From an uncultured Oscillospiraceae bacterium (lineage in GTDB: Bacteria > Bacillota_A > Clostridia > Oscillospirales > Oscillospiraceae): 29,458 bases of DNA. The DNA lies in contig CAAEDK010000312.1 in assembly GCA_900754605.1 (NCBI GenBank), positions 1-29,458 of the forward strand. Direction: 5' to 3'. Shown here one piece after another: positions 6,075 through 14,685 of the stretch. Position 1 is the stretch's first letter. The number at the start of each line of letters is the position of its first letter. The notes beneath the pieces were generated by a model. That model saw only the letters and a list, made by a program, of their open reading frames with translations. It did no database searches and had not been told where the DNA came from. The position numbers and the translations under genes are program-made.

Positions 6075-7136
6075 ATGCGAGGAGATCCATACGGAAGCCA
6101 TCGTGTCATTTCCCCCAAAGGATTGCTTCCGCAGGCAGCAGAACGGGTGGACAACTCCCCCACTATTTGTTCCAATGAGATTCTGATCGACGTCATCGCG
6201 CTCCAGCCAACGGCCACAGCCTTTGGCCGCATCAAGCAAGAGTGTGGCGGCGATGTGAACCGGATCGCCCAGGAGATCCAGAAGATCGTGGACGAGCGCG
6301 GAAAGTTCCAAGACCCGGTAACAAAATCTGGCGGTATTCTGATCGGTCGTATCAAGGAGATTGGCGCCGATCTGGCTGTCTCTACAGACGCCCAGGTGGG
6401 CGATAAGATCGCCACTTTAGTGTCCCTGTCACTCACTCCTCTAAAAATTAATGAGATCACGTCCATTGACGTGGACACCGAGCAGGTCTTTTGTAAGGCC
6501 AGCGCCATACTGTTCGAGAGCGGCATTTACACCAAGCTTCCGAAGGACCTTGGCGACCAGCTTAGCCTGGCGTTGATGGATGTGGCCGGTGCCCCGGCCC
6601 AAGTCGCAGTCCACGTCAAGGCGGGAGATACCGTGGTAGTGGTGGGTGCCGGCAAGGCCGGGCTTCTCTGCCTGGCGGAGGCTAAAAAACGGGTAGCTCC
6701 CACTGGCAAGGTGATCTGCATGGAATATTCCCCCCGGCAGTGTGAGATTGTGCGTAGCCTGGGCATTGCGGACGTTGTGCTGGAAGCCGATGCCAAGAAG
6801 CCTCTGGAGGCCCTGGATATTTACCAGAATGCATTGGGTGACCAACTGGCGGACTTCACGGTCAACACCGTGAGTGTACCTAATACGGAATTGGCCACGG
6901 TGCTTGTAACTAAAGATACGGGAATGATCTACTTTTTCAGCATGAGTACTGATTTTGCCAAAGCGTCTCTGGGGGCCGAGGGCATCAAGAAATATGTGCC
7001 CATGCTTATCGGAAATGGATATTACCCCGGCCATGCTGAAATTGCCTTTGACGCTGTGCGAAGGGAGGAGAAGCTACGAGATTACTTCACAAAACGCTAC
7101 TGGAAAGAGATTTGTCAAGGGGGAATTTTCTTTTAA
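6075..7136 (+). CDS. kdd: L-erythro-3,5-diaminohexanoate dehydrogenase
   Basis: Kdd oxidises 3,5-diaminohexanoate with NAD(P)+ to 5-amino-3-oxohexanoate and ammonia, the third step of lysine fermentation to butyrate and acetate. The 353-residue protein shows family landmarks: YGSHRVISPKGLLPQ at the start, ILIGRIKEIG, the block GDKIATLVSLSLTPLKI near 109-125, AILFESGIYTKLPKDL, DVAGAPAQ, and a nucleotide-binding G191-x-G193-x-x-G196. AAGGAGA precedes the ATG at 6075. The gene stands alone between a sigma-54 promoter and the next sigma-70 promoter. The kam genes, kal and butyrate genes are not in the window, but kce, the next step, is at 25482. The main alternative is a dehydrogenase for a related diamino acid. 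Confidence 0.88.
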   Translation: MRGDPYGSHRVISPKGLLPQAAERVDNSPTICSNEILIDVIALQPTATAFGRIKQECGGDVNRIAQEIQKIVDERGKFQDPVTKSGGILIGRIKEIGADLAVSTDAQVGDKIATLVSLSLTPLKINEITSIDVDTEQVFCKASAILFESGIYTKLPKDLGDQLSLALMDVAGAPAQVAVHVKAGDTVVVVGAGKAGLLCLAEAKKRVAPTGKVICMEYSPRQCEIVRSLGIADVVLEADAKKPLEALDIYQNALGDQLADFTVNTVSVPNTELATVLVTKDTGMIYFFSMSTDFAKASLGAEGIKKYVPMLIGNGYYPGHAEIAFDAVRREEKLRDYFTKRYWKEICQGGIFF

Positions 7137-7153
7137 CCATATCATTATTTGTA

Positions 7154-7182
7154 TTGACTTCTCTATCACAGGGTAATATAAT
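7154..7182 (+). promoter_or_regulatory. Sigma-70 promoter of the ABC transporter operon
   Basis: TTGACT (7154-7159) and TATAAT (7177-7182) are separated by exactly 17 bases. Transcription would start just before the first strand of the riboswitch P1 stem. Confidence 0.88.
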
Positions 7183-7202
7183 CAATACCGAATTAAATAA
7201 TG

Positions 7203-7380
7203 ATTTCTGTGGTCATCTTCATATATTGCTATGAGGATGAGCAATAGGGAAATCGGTGTAAATCCGATGCAGTCACCTCTGCTGTAACGTGGACAAGGAA
7301 ACGATGATGCCATTGGCGGAATTCCTGCCGAGAAGGCGTTTTCTTGGATGAAACGGAGCCAGAATACCTGCCGCAGAAAT
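7203..7380 (+). promoter_or_regulatory. Cobalamin riboswitch aptamer
   Basis: The sequence has the B12-box signatures in order: AATAGGGAA near 7246, GGTGTAAATCC near 7256, CTGCTGTAACG near 7280, GAGAAGGCG near 7330, and the 3' box GCCAGAATACCTGCC (7358-7372). A P1 stem can form between ATTTCTGTGG (7203-7212) and CCGCAGAAAT (7371-7380) with one G-U pair. It lies between a strong promoter and the Dpp-type operon. Cobalamin riboswitches usually turn off B12 synthesis or cobalt/corrinoid import when adenosylcobalamin is abundant. Confidence 0.92.
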
Positions 7381-7505
7381 GTATTTAGCGATTTCTGGGA
7401 TGAGGAAATGGCCGTATTTTTATGTGTGCTGTCAAATTACACGGTATCAGTCTTTCCCCGAGAGCAGATTGGGGGAAGACATTTTTATTATGATTATGTC
7501 TTTTT
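7374..7505 (+). terminator. Riboswitch expression platform with terminator and rival hairpins
   Basis: AAGACAT (7476-7482) pairs with ATGTCTT (7496-7502) and is followed by TTTTT, forming an intrinsic terminator 19 bases before the first gene. GTCTTTCCCC (7450-7459) can instead pair with GGGGGAAGAC (7471-7480), which uses up the terminator's left arm. CAGAAAT (7374-7380), the 3' strand of P1, can alternatively pair with ATTTCTG (7391-7397). Two mutually exclusive sets of pairings are therefore visible. Confidence 0.75.
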
Positions 7506-7523
7506 GAAAGATGAGGAATTGGT

Positions 7524-8471
7524 ATGCTCGAACTGCAATCCGTCTGTGTTGAATTTTCGACCGAAGGCGGTCCTATCCGCCCAGTAGACCAGGTTTTTCT
7601 TACGATAAACCAGGGCGAAAGGCATGTTATCATTGGAGAAACGGGGAGCGGAAAGAGCGTCCTTCTGATGAGCATTTTGGGACTCAGCGGAGGCAATGTA
7701 ACGGGGCATATTTTATGGAACGGAAAAGAGTTAGTGGGCCTATCACCAAAAGTGTACAATCAGATTCGCGGAAAGGAGATTGCGTATATTCCACAGGGCA
7801 ATTCCAGCGGATTTAACCCTCTGATGCGGATTGGCACGCAGATTGCAGAGTCCCTCCGGATTCATTTGAAGCTGGGACGCGCTGAGGCGCACACCTATGC
7901 AGTAGATGCGCTGCGAAAACTTGATTTCCAGGAGCCGGAATACTGGGTGTCCCGGTATCCGCACCAACTCAGCGGCGGGATGAAACAGCGGGCCCTGGTT
8001 GCCATGGGCACAATCGCCGGCGGGCAATTGTTGTTAGCGGACGAACCGACAAAGGGGCTGGACGAAGAGCGCAGAGGTGATGTCATCAACCTGTTTGACG
8101 AACTGTCACGAACTTTTACAAAAGAAAAGATATCCCTGTTGTGTGTGACCCACGACCTGTATTTTGCAAAGAAGATTGCAACACATATCCATGTTATGTA
8201 TGCGGGACAGATTTTGGAATCAAGTAGCTGTGAGGAGTTTTTTTGGTCGCCACTACATCCATATTCCCAAATGATGATAAACTCCCTGCCGGAACATGGC
8301 TTTCAATATCCGAAGGGGTTCGCCCCATCCCACGAAGAATACGACGGCCTCGGATGTCGCTTTGCTGGCAGATGTCCCAAAGCGCAGGCGGGCTGCTTTC
8401 GCGCAAAGCCGCCCGTTCTGGCAGCGGGAGAAAGGCAGGTGCGGTGTCACCATGTTTCTCAAAGCAGATAA
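7524..8471 (+). CDS. Dpp/Opp/Nik-type ABC transporter ATPase 1 (DppD-like)
   Basis: This 315-residue ATPase has Walker A GETGSGKS at 38-45, a Q-loop in YIPQGNSSGFNP, the signature LSGGMKQR, Walker B LLLADEPTKGLD and the switch histidine in CVTHD. The C-terminal GCRFAGRCPKA...C region is the cysteine-rich tail specific to OppD/DppD/NikD-type subunits. It powers import of peptides, nickel, cobalt or related solutes with the next four genes. It is the first gene after the cobalamin riboswitch, so expression should fall when B12 is plentiful. This points to cobalt or a corrinoid as cargo rather than peptides (inference). Confidence 0.9.
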   Translation: MLELQSVCVEFSTEGGPIRPVDQVFLTINQGERHVIIGETGSGKSVLLMSILGLSGGNVTGHILWNGKELVGLSPKVYNQIRGKEIAYIPQGNSSGFNPLMRIGTQIAESLRIHLKLGRAEAHTYAVDALRKLDFQEPEYWVSRYPHQLSGGMKQRALVAMGTIAGGQLLLADEPTKGLDEERRGDVINLFDELSRTFTKEKISLLCVTHDLYFAKKIATHIHVMYAGQILESSSCEEFFWSPLHPYSQMMINSLPEHGFQYPKGFAPSHEEYDGLGCRFAGRCPKAQAGCFRAKPPVLAAGERQVRCHHVSQSR

Positions 8472-9156
8472 CCTCTCGAAAACCTATTCCAGCGGATTTC
8501 TCAGCGGCAAGAAGGTCTCCGCTTTGCAAAACGCCAGCATCACCATCCGTGATGGGGAAACCGTGGGCATCTTCGGGAAGAGCGGTAGCGGAAAGACGAC
8601 ACTGGCCAATCTGATCGCCGGGGCGATTCCCGCGTCATCCGGCCGGATTTTCTGGGACGACAAGCCGGTTGTATACCCCTATCGCGGTACACTCCGGCGG
8701 GCCATTCAGATGGTATATCAGCACCCGGAGGAGGCATTTGACCCGTGCTGGAGTCTGGAGCGGAGTTTAATGGAGCCCTACCGGATTCACCGACTCGACT
8801 TCTCTGAGGAGAAATTCACCGCCCTCCTGGAGCAGGTGGGCCTCTACAAGGAACATCTCTCCCGTGACCTGTCCTCCCTGAGCGGCGGAGAACTACAGAG
8901 GGCCGCACTGGCCCGTGCCATGTCCATGTCACCTAAGTTGATCCTTCTGGATGAGCCCACCAGTATGCTGGATTCTATCTCCCAGGCGCAGATCCTGCAA
9001 ATCTTGAAAACGTATCAAAAGCAGCACCGGACGGCGTACCTGCTGATTACCCATGACCTGCAAGTCATGCGCCATATGTGTGACAGGTGCTACTTTCTGG
9101 AAAATGGCTGTATCCAGGGGGAGGAGGAATACGCCCATGTGGAAAAAGAACCTTAG
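8452..9156 (+). CDS. Dpp/Opp/Nik-type ABC transporter ATPase 2 (DppF-like)
   Basis: This 234-residue ATPase has Walker A GKSGSGKT at 42-49, a Q-loop around MVYQHPEEAFDP, the signature LSGGELQR, Walker B LILLDEPTSMLD and a switch histidine in LLITHD. It is shorter than OppF/DppF because it lacks the C-terminal cysteine-rich tail, a form often seen in NikE-like subunits. ATG 8452 is preferred over an in-frame start at 8296, since the protein's beta-strand begins at MFLKADNLSKTY. It overlaps the previous gene by 20 bases, which implies translational coupling. It pairs with the DppD-like ATPase. Confidence 0.9.
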   Translation: MFLKADNLSKTYSSGFLSGKKVSALQNASITIRDGETVGIFGKSGSGKTTLANLIAGAIPASSGRIFWDDKPVVYPYRGTLRRAIQMVYQHPEEAFDPCWSLERSLMEPYRIHRLDFSEEKFTALLEQVGLYKEHLSRDLSSLSGGELQRAALARAMSMSPKLILLDEPTSMLDSISQAQILQILKTYQKQHRTAYLLITHDLQVMRHMCDRCYFLENGCIQGEEEYAHVEKEP

Positions 9157-10138
9157 ACGCTTTATCGGCAAACTGCTCATCTCCCTTTTGACCATTTTCC
9201 TGGTTGCCACGTTTAATTTCTTCTTGATTCGCTTTATGCCGGGCGATCCTTTGGAGCATCTGGTGGGAGAGGAAGATTACCTCTACCTCACCTCCGCGCA
9301 CCCGGAGGTCCTGGAGGAATTAGAGGTGGAATATGGCCTGGACGGTACACTGTGGGAGCAATACACATCCTATCTGGGGCGGCTGCTCCATGGGGACCTG
9401 GGACACTCCTATAAAAATAAAGTGGCGGTATTGACCTTGATCCTACAGCGGCTGGGACGCACCTTCCGCCTGATTCTCCCGGCAATCGTCCTCTCCTCCC
9501 TCATAGGCATCTTCCTGGGGGCTGTGGCCGGATGGCGGGAGGGGAGCCGGTTGGATCGCGTAATTTCCCGGGCGTCGCTTATCATCTATTCGGTCCCGGG
9601 GTATTGCCTGGGGATGCTGGGGCTTATGGTGTTCTGCTTTTGTCTGGGCGTCGTCCCCTCCGGCGGGATGTCCAGCGGCGGCCTGACAGGTCTGGCCTAT
9701 GTAAAAGATGTGCTGTGGCACATGGCGCTGCCCGTAGGAATCCTGACACTGAGCAAGTCAGCATATGTCATTTTGATGATGCGCAGCAGTGTCCTGGATG
9801 AAAAAAAGGCCGACTACGCCCTGGTATCCCGTACCAAGGGGCTGAAGAATAGCCGAATCCTGTTCCGCCACATTTTCCCCAACGCGGCCCTCCCTATGGT
9901 TACTATCATTACCATGGAGGTCGGGTTTATTGTTTCAGGTTCCATGATGATTGAGCAAATCTTTAACTGGGATGGTATGGGACTCTTGGTATACAGGGCC
10001 ATCGGAGGAAACGACTATCCGGTTTTACAGGGAAGTCTGCTTGTGTTGACAGTGTGCGTTGTTCTTGCAAACGTACTATCGGATCTGTTTTGCGCGCTTT
10101 TGGACCCGAGGATCAAGGATGGTATTTGGAGTGAATAA
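9137..10138 (+). CDS. ABC transporter permease 1 (DppB/NikB-like)
   Basis: This 333-residue inner-membrane protein begins with a transmembrane helix (LISLLTIFLVATFNFFLIRF) followed by MPGDPL, the usual start of DppB/NikB permeases. Several further helices follow, then the EAA loop that contacts the ATPase (DYALVSRTKGLKNSRILFRH near residues 225-245). A final helix pair precedes DPRIKDG. ATG 9137 overlaps the previous gene by 20 bases and has GGGGAGGAGG upstream. It forms the channel with the DppC-like protein. Length is normal for the family. Confidence 0.9.
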   Translation: MWKKNLRRFIGKLLISLLTIFLVATFNFFLIRFMPGDPLEHLVGEEDYLYLTSAHPEVLEELEVEYGLDGTLWEQYTSYLGRLLHGDLGHSYKNKVAVLTLILQRLGRTFRLILPAIVLSSLIGIFLGAVAGWREGSRLDRVISRASLIIYSVPGYCLGMLGLMVFCFCLGVVPSGGMSSGGLTGLAYVKDVLWHMALPVGILTLSKSAYVILMMRSSVLDEKKADYALVSRTKGLKNSRILFRHIFPNAALPMVTIITMEVGFIVSGSMMIEQIFNWDGMGLLVYRAIGGNDYPVLQGSLLVLTVCVVLANVLSDLFCALLDPRIKDGIWSE

Positions 10139-10952
10139 GAAACTGCTTAAACAAATCTGGCCGTTGCTCATCCTTCTGGCAATTGCAGTGTTCGCGCCGG
10201 CGATTGCCCCGTGGGACCCATGGGAAATGACAGAGCCCTTCCTCAGACCGTCCGCCCAGCATCTACTGGGGACCAATGACCTGGGCCAGGATATCCTGAG
10301 CGAACTGATCTATGGGACGCGGACCTCCCTGATCGTGGGATTTTCGGCTGCGCTGATTATCACGGTTTTTGGGAGTTTTATCGGAGCCTGCGCCGCGTAT
10401 TTCGGCGGCTGGATCGACGCGGTCATTATGGTGTTTGTCAATGTGGCTTTGGCCATACCGTCGCTGCCGCTGATTATTGTTTTGTCCGCGTTTCTGAACC
10501 GCAGCATCTGGAACATTATTCTGTGCATCTGCCTGACCGGCTGGGTGGGCACGGCCCGTATCGTGCGTTCCCAGACCCTGCGGTTGAAGGAAATGGGCTT
10601 TATCCGAAACTGCCGGACCATGGGATGCGGGCCATTCTATATCATTACACAACACATCCTGCCAAATCTGAAGGAGATTATCCTCACCAAAGGCCTTTTG
10701 TCTGTGGCCTCCGCCATGCTGACAGAGACGAGCATCAGTTACCTCGGGCTGGGCCCGATGGCCAGCAAGAGCTGGGGAAGTACCCTGAACGATGCGTTCC
10801 GGGTTGGCGGGATTTTTAATGGATATTGGTGGTGGTATTTGCCGCCGATTATCTGTATCAGTCTAACTATTTTCTGCTTTCTGTCCCTGAAGGGACTACA
10901 AGCGGAGAATGGAAATAGTACATTGCAAAACCGAAAGGAGAAGAAACAGTAA
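10119..10952 (+). CDS. ABC transporter permease 2 (DppC/NikC-like)
   Basis: This 277-residue membrane protein carries the DppC hallmarks: an N-terminal helix, then APWDPWEMTEPFLRPSAQHL and LLGTNDLGQDILSELIYGTRTSL, several helices, and an EAA loop (MGFIRNCRTMGCGPFYIITQ). A SYLGLGPMASKSWGSTLNDA segment precedes the last helix. ATG 10119 overlaps the dppB-like stop by 20 bases and has GAGG upstream; an in-frame start at 10059 would overlap far more. It pairs with the preceding permease. The next gene begins directly after its stop codon. Confidence 0.9.
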   Translation: MVFGVNKKLLKQIWPLLILLAIAVFAPAIAPWDPWEMTEPFLRPSAQHLLGTNDLGQDILSELIYGTRTSLIVGFSAALIITVFGSFIGACAAYFGGWIDAVIMVFVNVALAIPSLPLIIVLSAFLNRSIWNIILCICLTGWVGTARIVRSQTLRLKEMGFIRNCRTMGCGPFYIITQHILPNLKEIILTKGLLSVASAMLTETSISYLGLGPMASKSWGSTLNDAFRVGGIFNGYWWWYLPPIICISLTIFCFLSLKGLQAENGNSTLQNRKEKKQ

Positions 10953-12635
10953 ATGAAGAGGGCAAAGAGAATTTTGGGGATGTTGTTATGTCTTACCATG
11001 CTCCTGTCACTTGTGGCGTGCGTCTCAGATCCGGTCCAAACGGACGAGCCTTCTGAAACAGAACAGCAAAGCGACGTTTCCGGCACAGATGTAGAACTGC
11101 TCAATGTGGGGAGCATCTACCAATTTGATGTAGAGAGCCCCTATTGCGAACTGCTCAAATACCTCAGTTATGATGGGTTTATGTACAGCAACCTTGTCCG
11201 CTATGGCGCTGACAACGAGGTGGTTCCGTGCCTCTGTGAGCGGTTTGAAATCGCAGAGGATGGAACGTCCGTTACCTTTTACTTCCAAGAGGGAATCAAG
11301 TGGCACGATGGGCAGCCCCTGACCATGGAGGATATCGAGTTTTCCTTGAATCTCTGGCTGGATGTATTAAAGCCCTCTGTGGCGCTGCGGTATATGGAGA
11401 GCGTGGAAGTCCTGGATGACACCAGTATCCGGGTCAATATGCAGAGTTCTTGCGCCTATGTCTTCCTGCGCCACATGATTATGTCCAGCTCCGGCTGCGT
11501 GATTTACCCGAAACACATTTGGGAAAACGTGGAGGATCTCAAGTCCTTTACTGGCAGGGAAGCCATGATTGGCTGCGGCCCTTATGTCTATGACAGTTAT
11601 GACGACGAGGCGAAGATCGCCTACTTCAACCGCTACGAGGATTACCACGAGGGCGTGCCCACGATTAAGCGGATTGCCTTCCACCTCTATGAGAGCCCCG
11701 AGAGTCTGGTTATGGCCTTCAAGAACGGCGAGATTGACTGTATGTTCCAGTATGCTGCTGGCCTCTCTGGCAACTATGTGCCCGCCATTCAGGAACTGGA
11801 CTATCTGAATGTGGGTGAGGAGGTAAACCTCGGCGGGCCGATTTTGGAGTTCAATTTTCAGGATGCACTGATGAGCGACCTTGATATGCGCAATGCCGCA
11901 TATTATGCGCTGGACTATGAGCTGCTGGCTGCCACAGATGGCGGGGAATACTGCGTGCCTGGCACCAAGGGCGTCATTTCCCCGGGCAACATCGGCTATG
12001 CAGACGATCTGCCGACGAACCAGCAGAACACAGAAGAGGCCAACCGGATTTTGGATGAGGCCGGATATGTGGATATCACTGGAGACGGGCTGCGGGAAAA
12101 CAAAGACGGCTCTGCCATGCGCATTATGGTAAGCCCGGCTTACAGTGCCTCTAAGGGAGTACTGTATCAGCGGCTTGCACAGGTTGTGGTACAAAACCTC
12201 CAGGATGTGGGCCTCGACGCCTATCTGGACGAGGACGTGTCCAACTCGGATGCCTGGCAGGCCCGGTGGAGGGGTAATAAGGACTTCCAAATTGCCATCA
12301 CCTCCTGTTCCCAGGGCGTAGCAATCATCGACACCGTGAACCAGGGCCTGGTGGAAAAGGCTGGCTCGGATGGTACGCTAACCTGGAACGGCACCAATAA
12401 TAACCCGGAGTATGTGGAACTTTTCTCTCGCATCATTGACTCGAAGAATCCAGAGGAGTACGCTGATGCAGCCTATGACAGCCAGCACTATCTGGCCGAT
12501 CAGATGGTGGCTATCTCCCTGGGTGTCGAGAGTATGTTCTATCCCTATAATATCGAAGACTTTACTGATTGGTCGTTCCGTAGCGGAAATGGAGCATTTT
12601 CTTATGATACTTGGTTCACGTTGAAAAATAAGTAG
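10953..12635 (+). CDS. Solute-binding lipoprotein, family 5 (DppA/NikA-like)
   Basis: This 560-residue protein has a lipoprotein signal (basic start, hydrophobic core, lipobox LVAC with Cys23), then a low-complexity linker rich in E, T, S and Q. The SBP family-5 fold follows, with YSNLVRYGADNEVVPCLCER, YFQEGIKWHDGQPLTMEDIE and GCGPYVY as recognisable blocks. Members capture di/oligopeptides, nickel chelates, heme or other ligands at the outer face of the membrane. AAAGGAG lies 9 bases upstream of the ATG. It is the last gene of the B12-controlled operon, so cobalt or a corrinoid is the favoured ligand. Sequence alone does not show which ligand it binds. Confidence 0.9.
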   Translation: MKRAKRILGMLLCLTMLLSLVACVSDPVQTDEPSETEQQSDVSGTDVELLNVGSIYQFDVESPYCELLKYLSYDGFMYSNLVRYGADNEVVPCLCERFEIAEDGTSVTFYFQEGIKWHDGQPLTMEDIEFSLNLWLDVLKPSVALRYMESVEVLDDTSIRVNMQSSCAYVFLRHMIMSSSGCVIYPKHIWENVEDLKSFTGREAMIGCGPYVYDSYDDEAKIAYFNRYEDYHEGVPTIKRIAFHLYESPESLVMAFKNGEIDCMFQYAAGLSGNYVPAIQELDYLNVGEEVNLGGPILEFNFQDALMSDLDMRNAAYYALDYELLAATDGGEYCVPGTKGVISPGNIGYADDLPTNQQNTEEANRILDEAGYVDITGDGLRENKDGSAMRIMVSPAYSASKGVLYQRLAQVVVQNLQDVGLDAYLDEDVSNSDAWQARWRGNKDFQIAITSCSQGVAIIDTVNQGLVEKAGSDGTLTWNGTNNNPEYVELFSRIIDSKNPEEYADAAYDSQHYLADQMVAISLGVESMFYPYNIEDFTDWSFRSGNGAFSYDTWFTLKNK

Positions 12636-12680
12636 AGCTGTACTCAGGCGATTGACAATTATAGAAATATGATAGCAACG

Positions 12681-12710
12681 AGGACCTGGAGCATTTTCGC
12701 TCCAGGTCCT
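12681..12710 (+). terminator. Terminator of the ABC transporter operon
   Basis: AGGACCTGGAGC (12681-12692) and GCTCCAGGTCCT (12699-12710) are perfect 12-base arms around a 6-base loop. It lies 45 bases after the lipoprotein gene and 12 bases from the end of the convergent mobA gene, so it may stop both. The U-tract is delayed (TTTTATTT about 10 bases further), so termination may be moderate. Confidence 0.7.
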
Positions 12711-12722
12711 GTCATCCCCATT

Positions 12723-14405
12723 TTATTTGCTATAGTCAATGCCCGTTCTTCTGTGGCGTGTATACTGGCACTGCCGAAGCAACAACTGCATCTCCTGTTC
12801 TCCTGAATTTTCGCGCAAAAGGCGGCGGGCTTGCCCCTGGGCCTCCATCCATCGGATGGGCGAATACTGCTTGCCAAACGTCAGCTCAATTTTTCCCTGG
12901 GCGGCAGCTTCATGGGAATCACGAATTGCCAGCTGAGCCTCGTACAGCTCCACCGGGTCAAGCCCGGCGGCCTGCGCCTCTACTTCGGCATACTCCTCCA
13001 GCGCCTTGTCCAGCGCTGCGGAATACTTCTGTTCCTGGTCCACCAGTTTTTGGAGACCGTCCTCCATAGCGGCAATATCCTTGCGGAAGGCTTCGGCCCC
13101 GGCGTCCTCGGCATATTCAAACTGCTGCAACAGCAGCGCCTTCTCGGAGCGCAGTTCCTCCAAATCCTCGGTCAGCTCCGCAATCCTGGCCGCCAGCTCC
13201 TTATGCTTGAAAATCTTCCGGGCAGGCAGGACCTTCTTCTCGGCCAGCAGGACTTTGCGCTCCCTGCTCTTGTCCTTGATCTGCCGCACCAGCCCGGTGT
13301 ACCGCGCCATCTGCGGCCGGTACACATTAAGGGCGTCCTGATACCGCTCCCGGCCCGCACGGATGTGGGAGAGCTGATAGCAGAAAATCAGCACCCTGCC
13401 GCGCAGCTTCTCCAACCGCTCCGCCACGGCGGACACGGTGTGGACAACCAAATCGGACAGCTTTTTAAGCTCCGCTTTCAACTCCCGCAGCAGGGCGTTG
13501 TCCGCCTTAATCTGCCGGTTCAGCTCACAGCGGTCGGAGAGGATGCCGCGCCGCTCCAGCGCCTGGGCCGCCACGCCCTCATGAATCGTGGGCCGTTCCT
13601 CCAGCCCCCGCGCCGCATGGCTGCGGTGGTCGATGCGGCTGTCGTGACCGGCCAGCTCCAGGCAGCGGTTCGCCGCTGCCGCCCATGCCTCCCGCCAGGC
13701 CAGCAGCTGTTCCTCGCTGTTCCAGTGCGCAGAGATGGGATTCTGCCGCCCATACTTCGTGCTTTTCGGATACTTGCTGGCCCGTTCATACCCGTGCTTC
13801 TCAGCCTGGGACGGGACCATATAGACTTTCTTCTTGTCCACCTTATACTGGTATTGCTTCTCCCAGCCCTCGGCCTGCGCCGACTTAAACTCAGCGGCGG
13901 TGAAGCCCCGCTCCTCGCCGTCCTTCACACAAAGGTACTCCTTCTCCGTCTTGTACTGCCATACGCCCGCCTCTGTCAGCGGGCGTACCGTCAGCAAAAT
14001 GTGGGCGTGGGGATTGTGGCCGTCGGTGTCATGGATGGCAACATCGGCGCACATCCCCTCCGCCACAAACTGCTCCCGGACGAACTCCTGCAAGAGCGCA
14101 ACCTGCTGCCCCCGTGACAGCTCGATGGGCAGCGCGGCGACGAACTCCCGCGCCAGGCGGCTGTCCTTGGTTTTTTCCGTCTCCTCCACGGCGTTCCAGA
14201 GCTTCTCCCGGTCCTGCCATTCCAGGGGTGCCATTGGCGGCAGGAACACCGCCTGCCAGACAAGCCCCTGCTTTCGTGTGTAGTCATGCTGCACCCCGTC
14301 GTACTCGTTGAGCATCCGGGAGCAGCTCAGATAGGCGGAAGCGGCCACAGCGGAGCGCCCCGCGCCCCGGCTGACCATCTTCGCCTCCAGATGATAGATT
14401 GCCAT
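12723..14405 (-). CDS. mobA: MobA/MobL-family relaxase (MOBQ)
   Basis: This 560-residue protein begins MAIYHLEAKMVSRGAGRSAV, followed by AASAYLSCSRM, as in MobA/MobL relaxases of the MOBQ class. The metal-binding triad is visible in HDTDGHNPHAHILLTVR (about residues 125-145), and the catalytic tyrosine is probably in the N-terminal segment. The C-terminal 300 residues form long charged coiled coils. It nicks oriT, stays bound to the 5' end and leads the strand into the recipient when another element supplies the mating channel. ATG 14405 has GGAAAGGAA upstream, while the longer frame to 14429 does not. An intrinsic terminator and oriT lie upstream of it. Confidence 0.93.
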   Translation of the reverse strand: MAIYHLEAKMVSRGAGRSAVAASAYLSCSRMLNEYDGVQHDYTRKQGLVWQAVFLPPMAPLEWQDREKLWNAVEETEKTKDSRLAREFVAALPIELSRGQQVALLQEFVREQFVAEGMCADVAIHDTDGHNPHAHILLTVRPLTEAGVWQYKTEKEYLCVKDGEERGFTAAEFKSAQAEGWEKQYQYKVDKKKVYMVPSQAEKHGYERASKYPKSTKYGRQNPISAHWNSEEQLLAWREAWAAAANRCLELAGHDSRIDHRSHAARGLEERPTIHEGVAAQALERRGILSDRCELNRQIKADNALLRELKAELKKLSDLVVHTVSAVAERLEKLRGRVLIFCYQLSHIRAGRERYQDALNVYRPQMARYTGLVRQIKDKSRERKVLLAEKKVLPARKIFKHKELAARIAELTEDLEELRSEKALLLQQFEYAEDAGAEAFRKDIAAMEDGLQKLVDQEQKYSAALDKALEEYAEVEAQAAGLDPVELYEAQLAIRDSHEAAAQGKIELTFGKQYSPIRWMEAQGQARRLLRENSGEQEMQLLLRQCQYTRHRRTGIDYSK

Positions 14406-14453
14406 TCGTTTTCCTTTCCGCCTGCGCACAGGCTGTTTTTTGTTTCTTTTTAC

Positions 14454-14494
14454 AAAAAGAAAATGGGCGCGCCCCAGCCCAGGGACGCGCCCAT
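14454..14494 (-). terminator. Terminator or attenuator in the mobA leader (minus strand)
   Basis: Read on the minus strand, ATGGGCGCG (14494-14486) pairs with CGCGCCCAT (14471-14463) and is followed by TTTCTTTTT. This is a good intrinsic terminator only about 50 bases before the mobA start. It would separate mobA from the genes upstream unless it is overcome. Confidence 0.75.
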
Positions 14495-14501
14495 CTCTGC
14501 G

Positions 14502-14685
14502 GCAAAGCTACCAGTGGCAGCTTTGCGCAGGCAGACGGCGGCTGTGATGGAGTGGCGTCTTGCCACCCTATCGCAGGGCCGGCTGCATGGACGATGACAG
14601 CAGCGCCGGCCGGGCTGTGGCATCGTCCAGCGGCTCCCGCAGGAGCCGCAATCCCCCTCGGAGAGCGCACGATGCCGCAAGGCAT
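14502..14685. repeat. Array of five consecutive perfect hairpins between mobA and oriT
   Basis: In order: GCAAAGCT/AGCTTTGC (14502-14526), GTGGC/GCCAC (14552-14566) extended by CTGTGAT/ATCGCAG, GGACGATG/CATCGTCC (14589-14628) with an inner ACAGC/GCTGT, CGGCTCC/GGAGCCG (14631-14648), and ATGCC/GGCAT with a GCAA loop (14672-14685). There is no gene in this stretch. Such density fits a single-strand origin or ssDNA promoter active in the transferred strand, or a structured RNA. Confidence 0.7.

Noticed and set aside
7348..7587. Open frame of 79 codons overlapping the cobalamin riboswitch
   Set aside because: It lies across the B12 box, the alternative hairpins and the start of the transporter gene, and its protein has no recognisable domain.
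12831..14117. Long plus-strand frame of 428 codons opposite mobA
   Set aside because: It is antisense to the relaxase gene, whose motifs are clear; long mirror frames are expected in GC-rich coding DNA.
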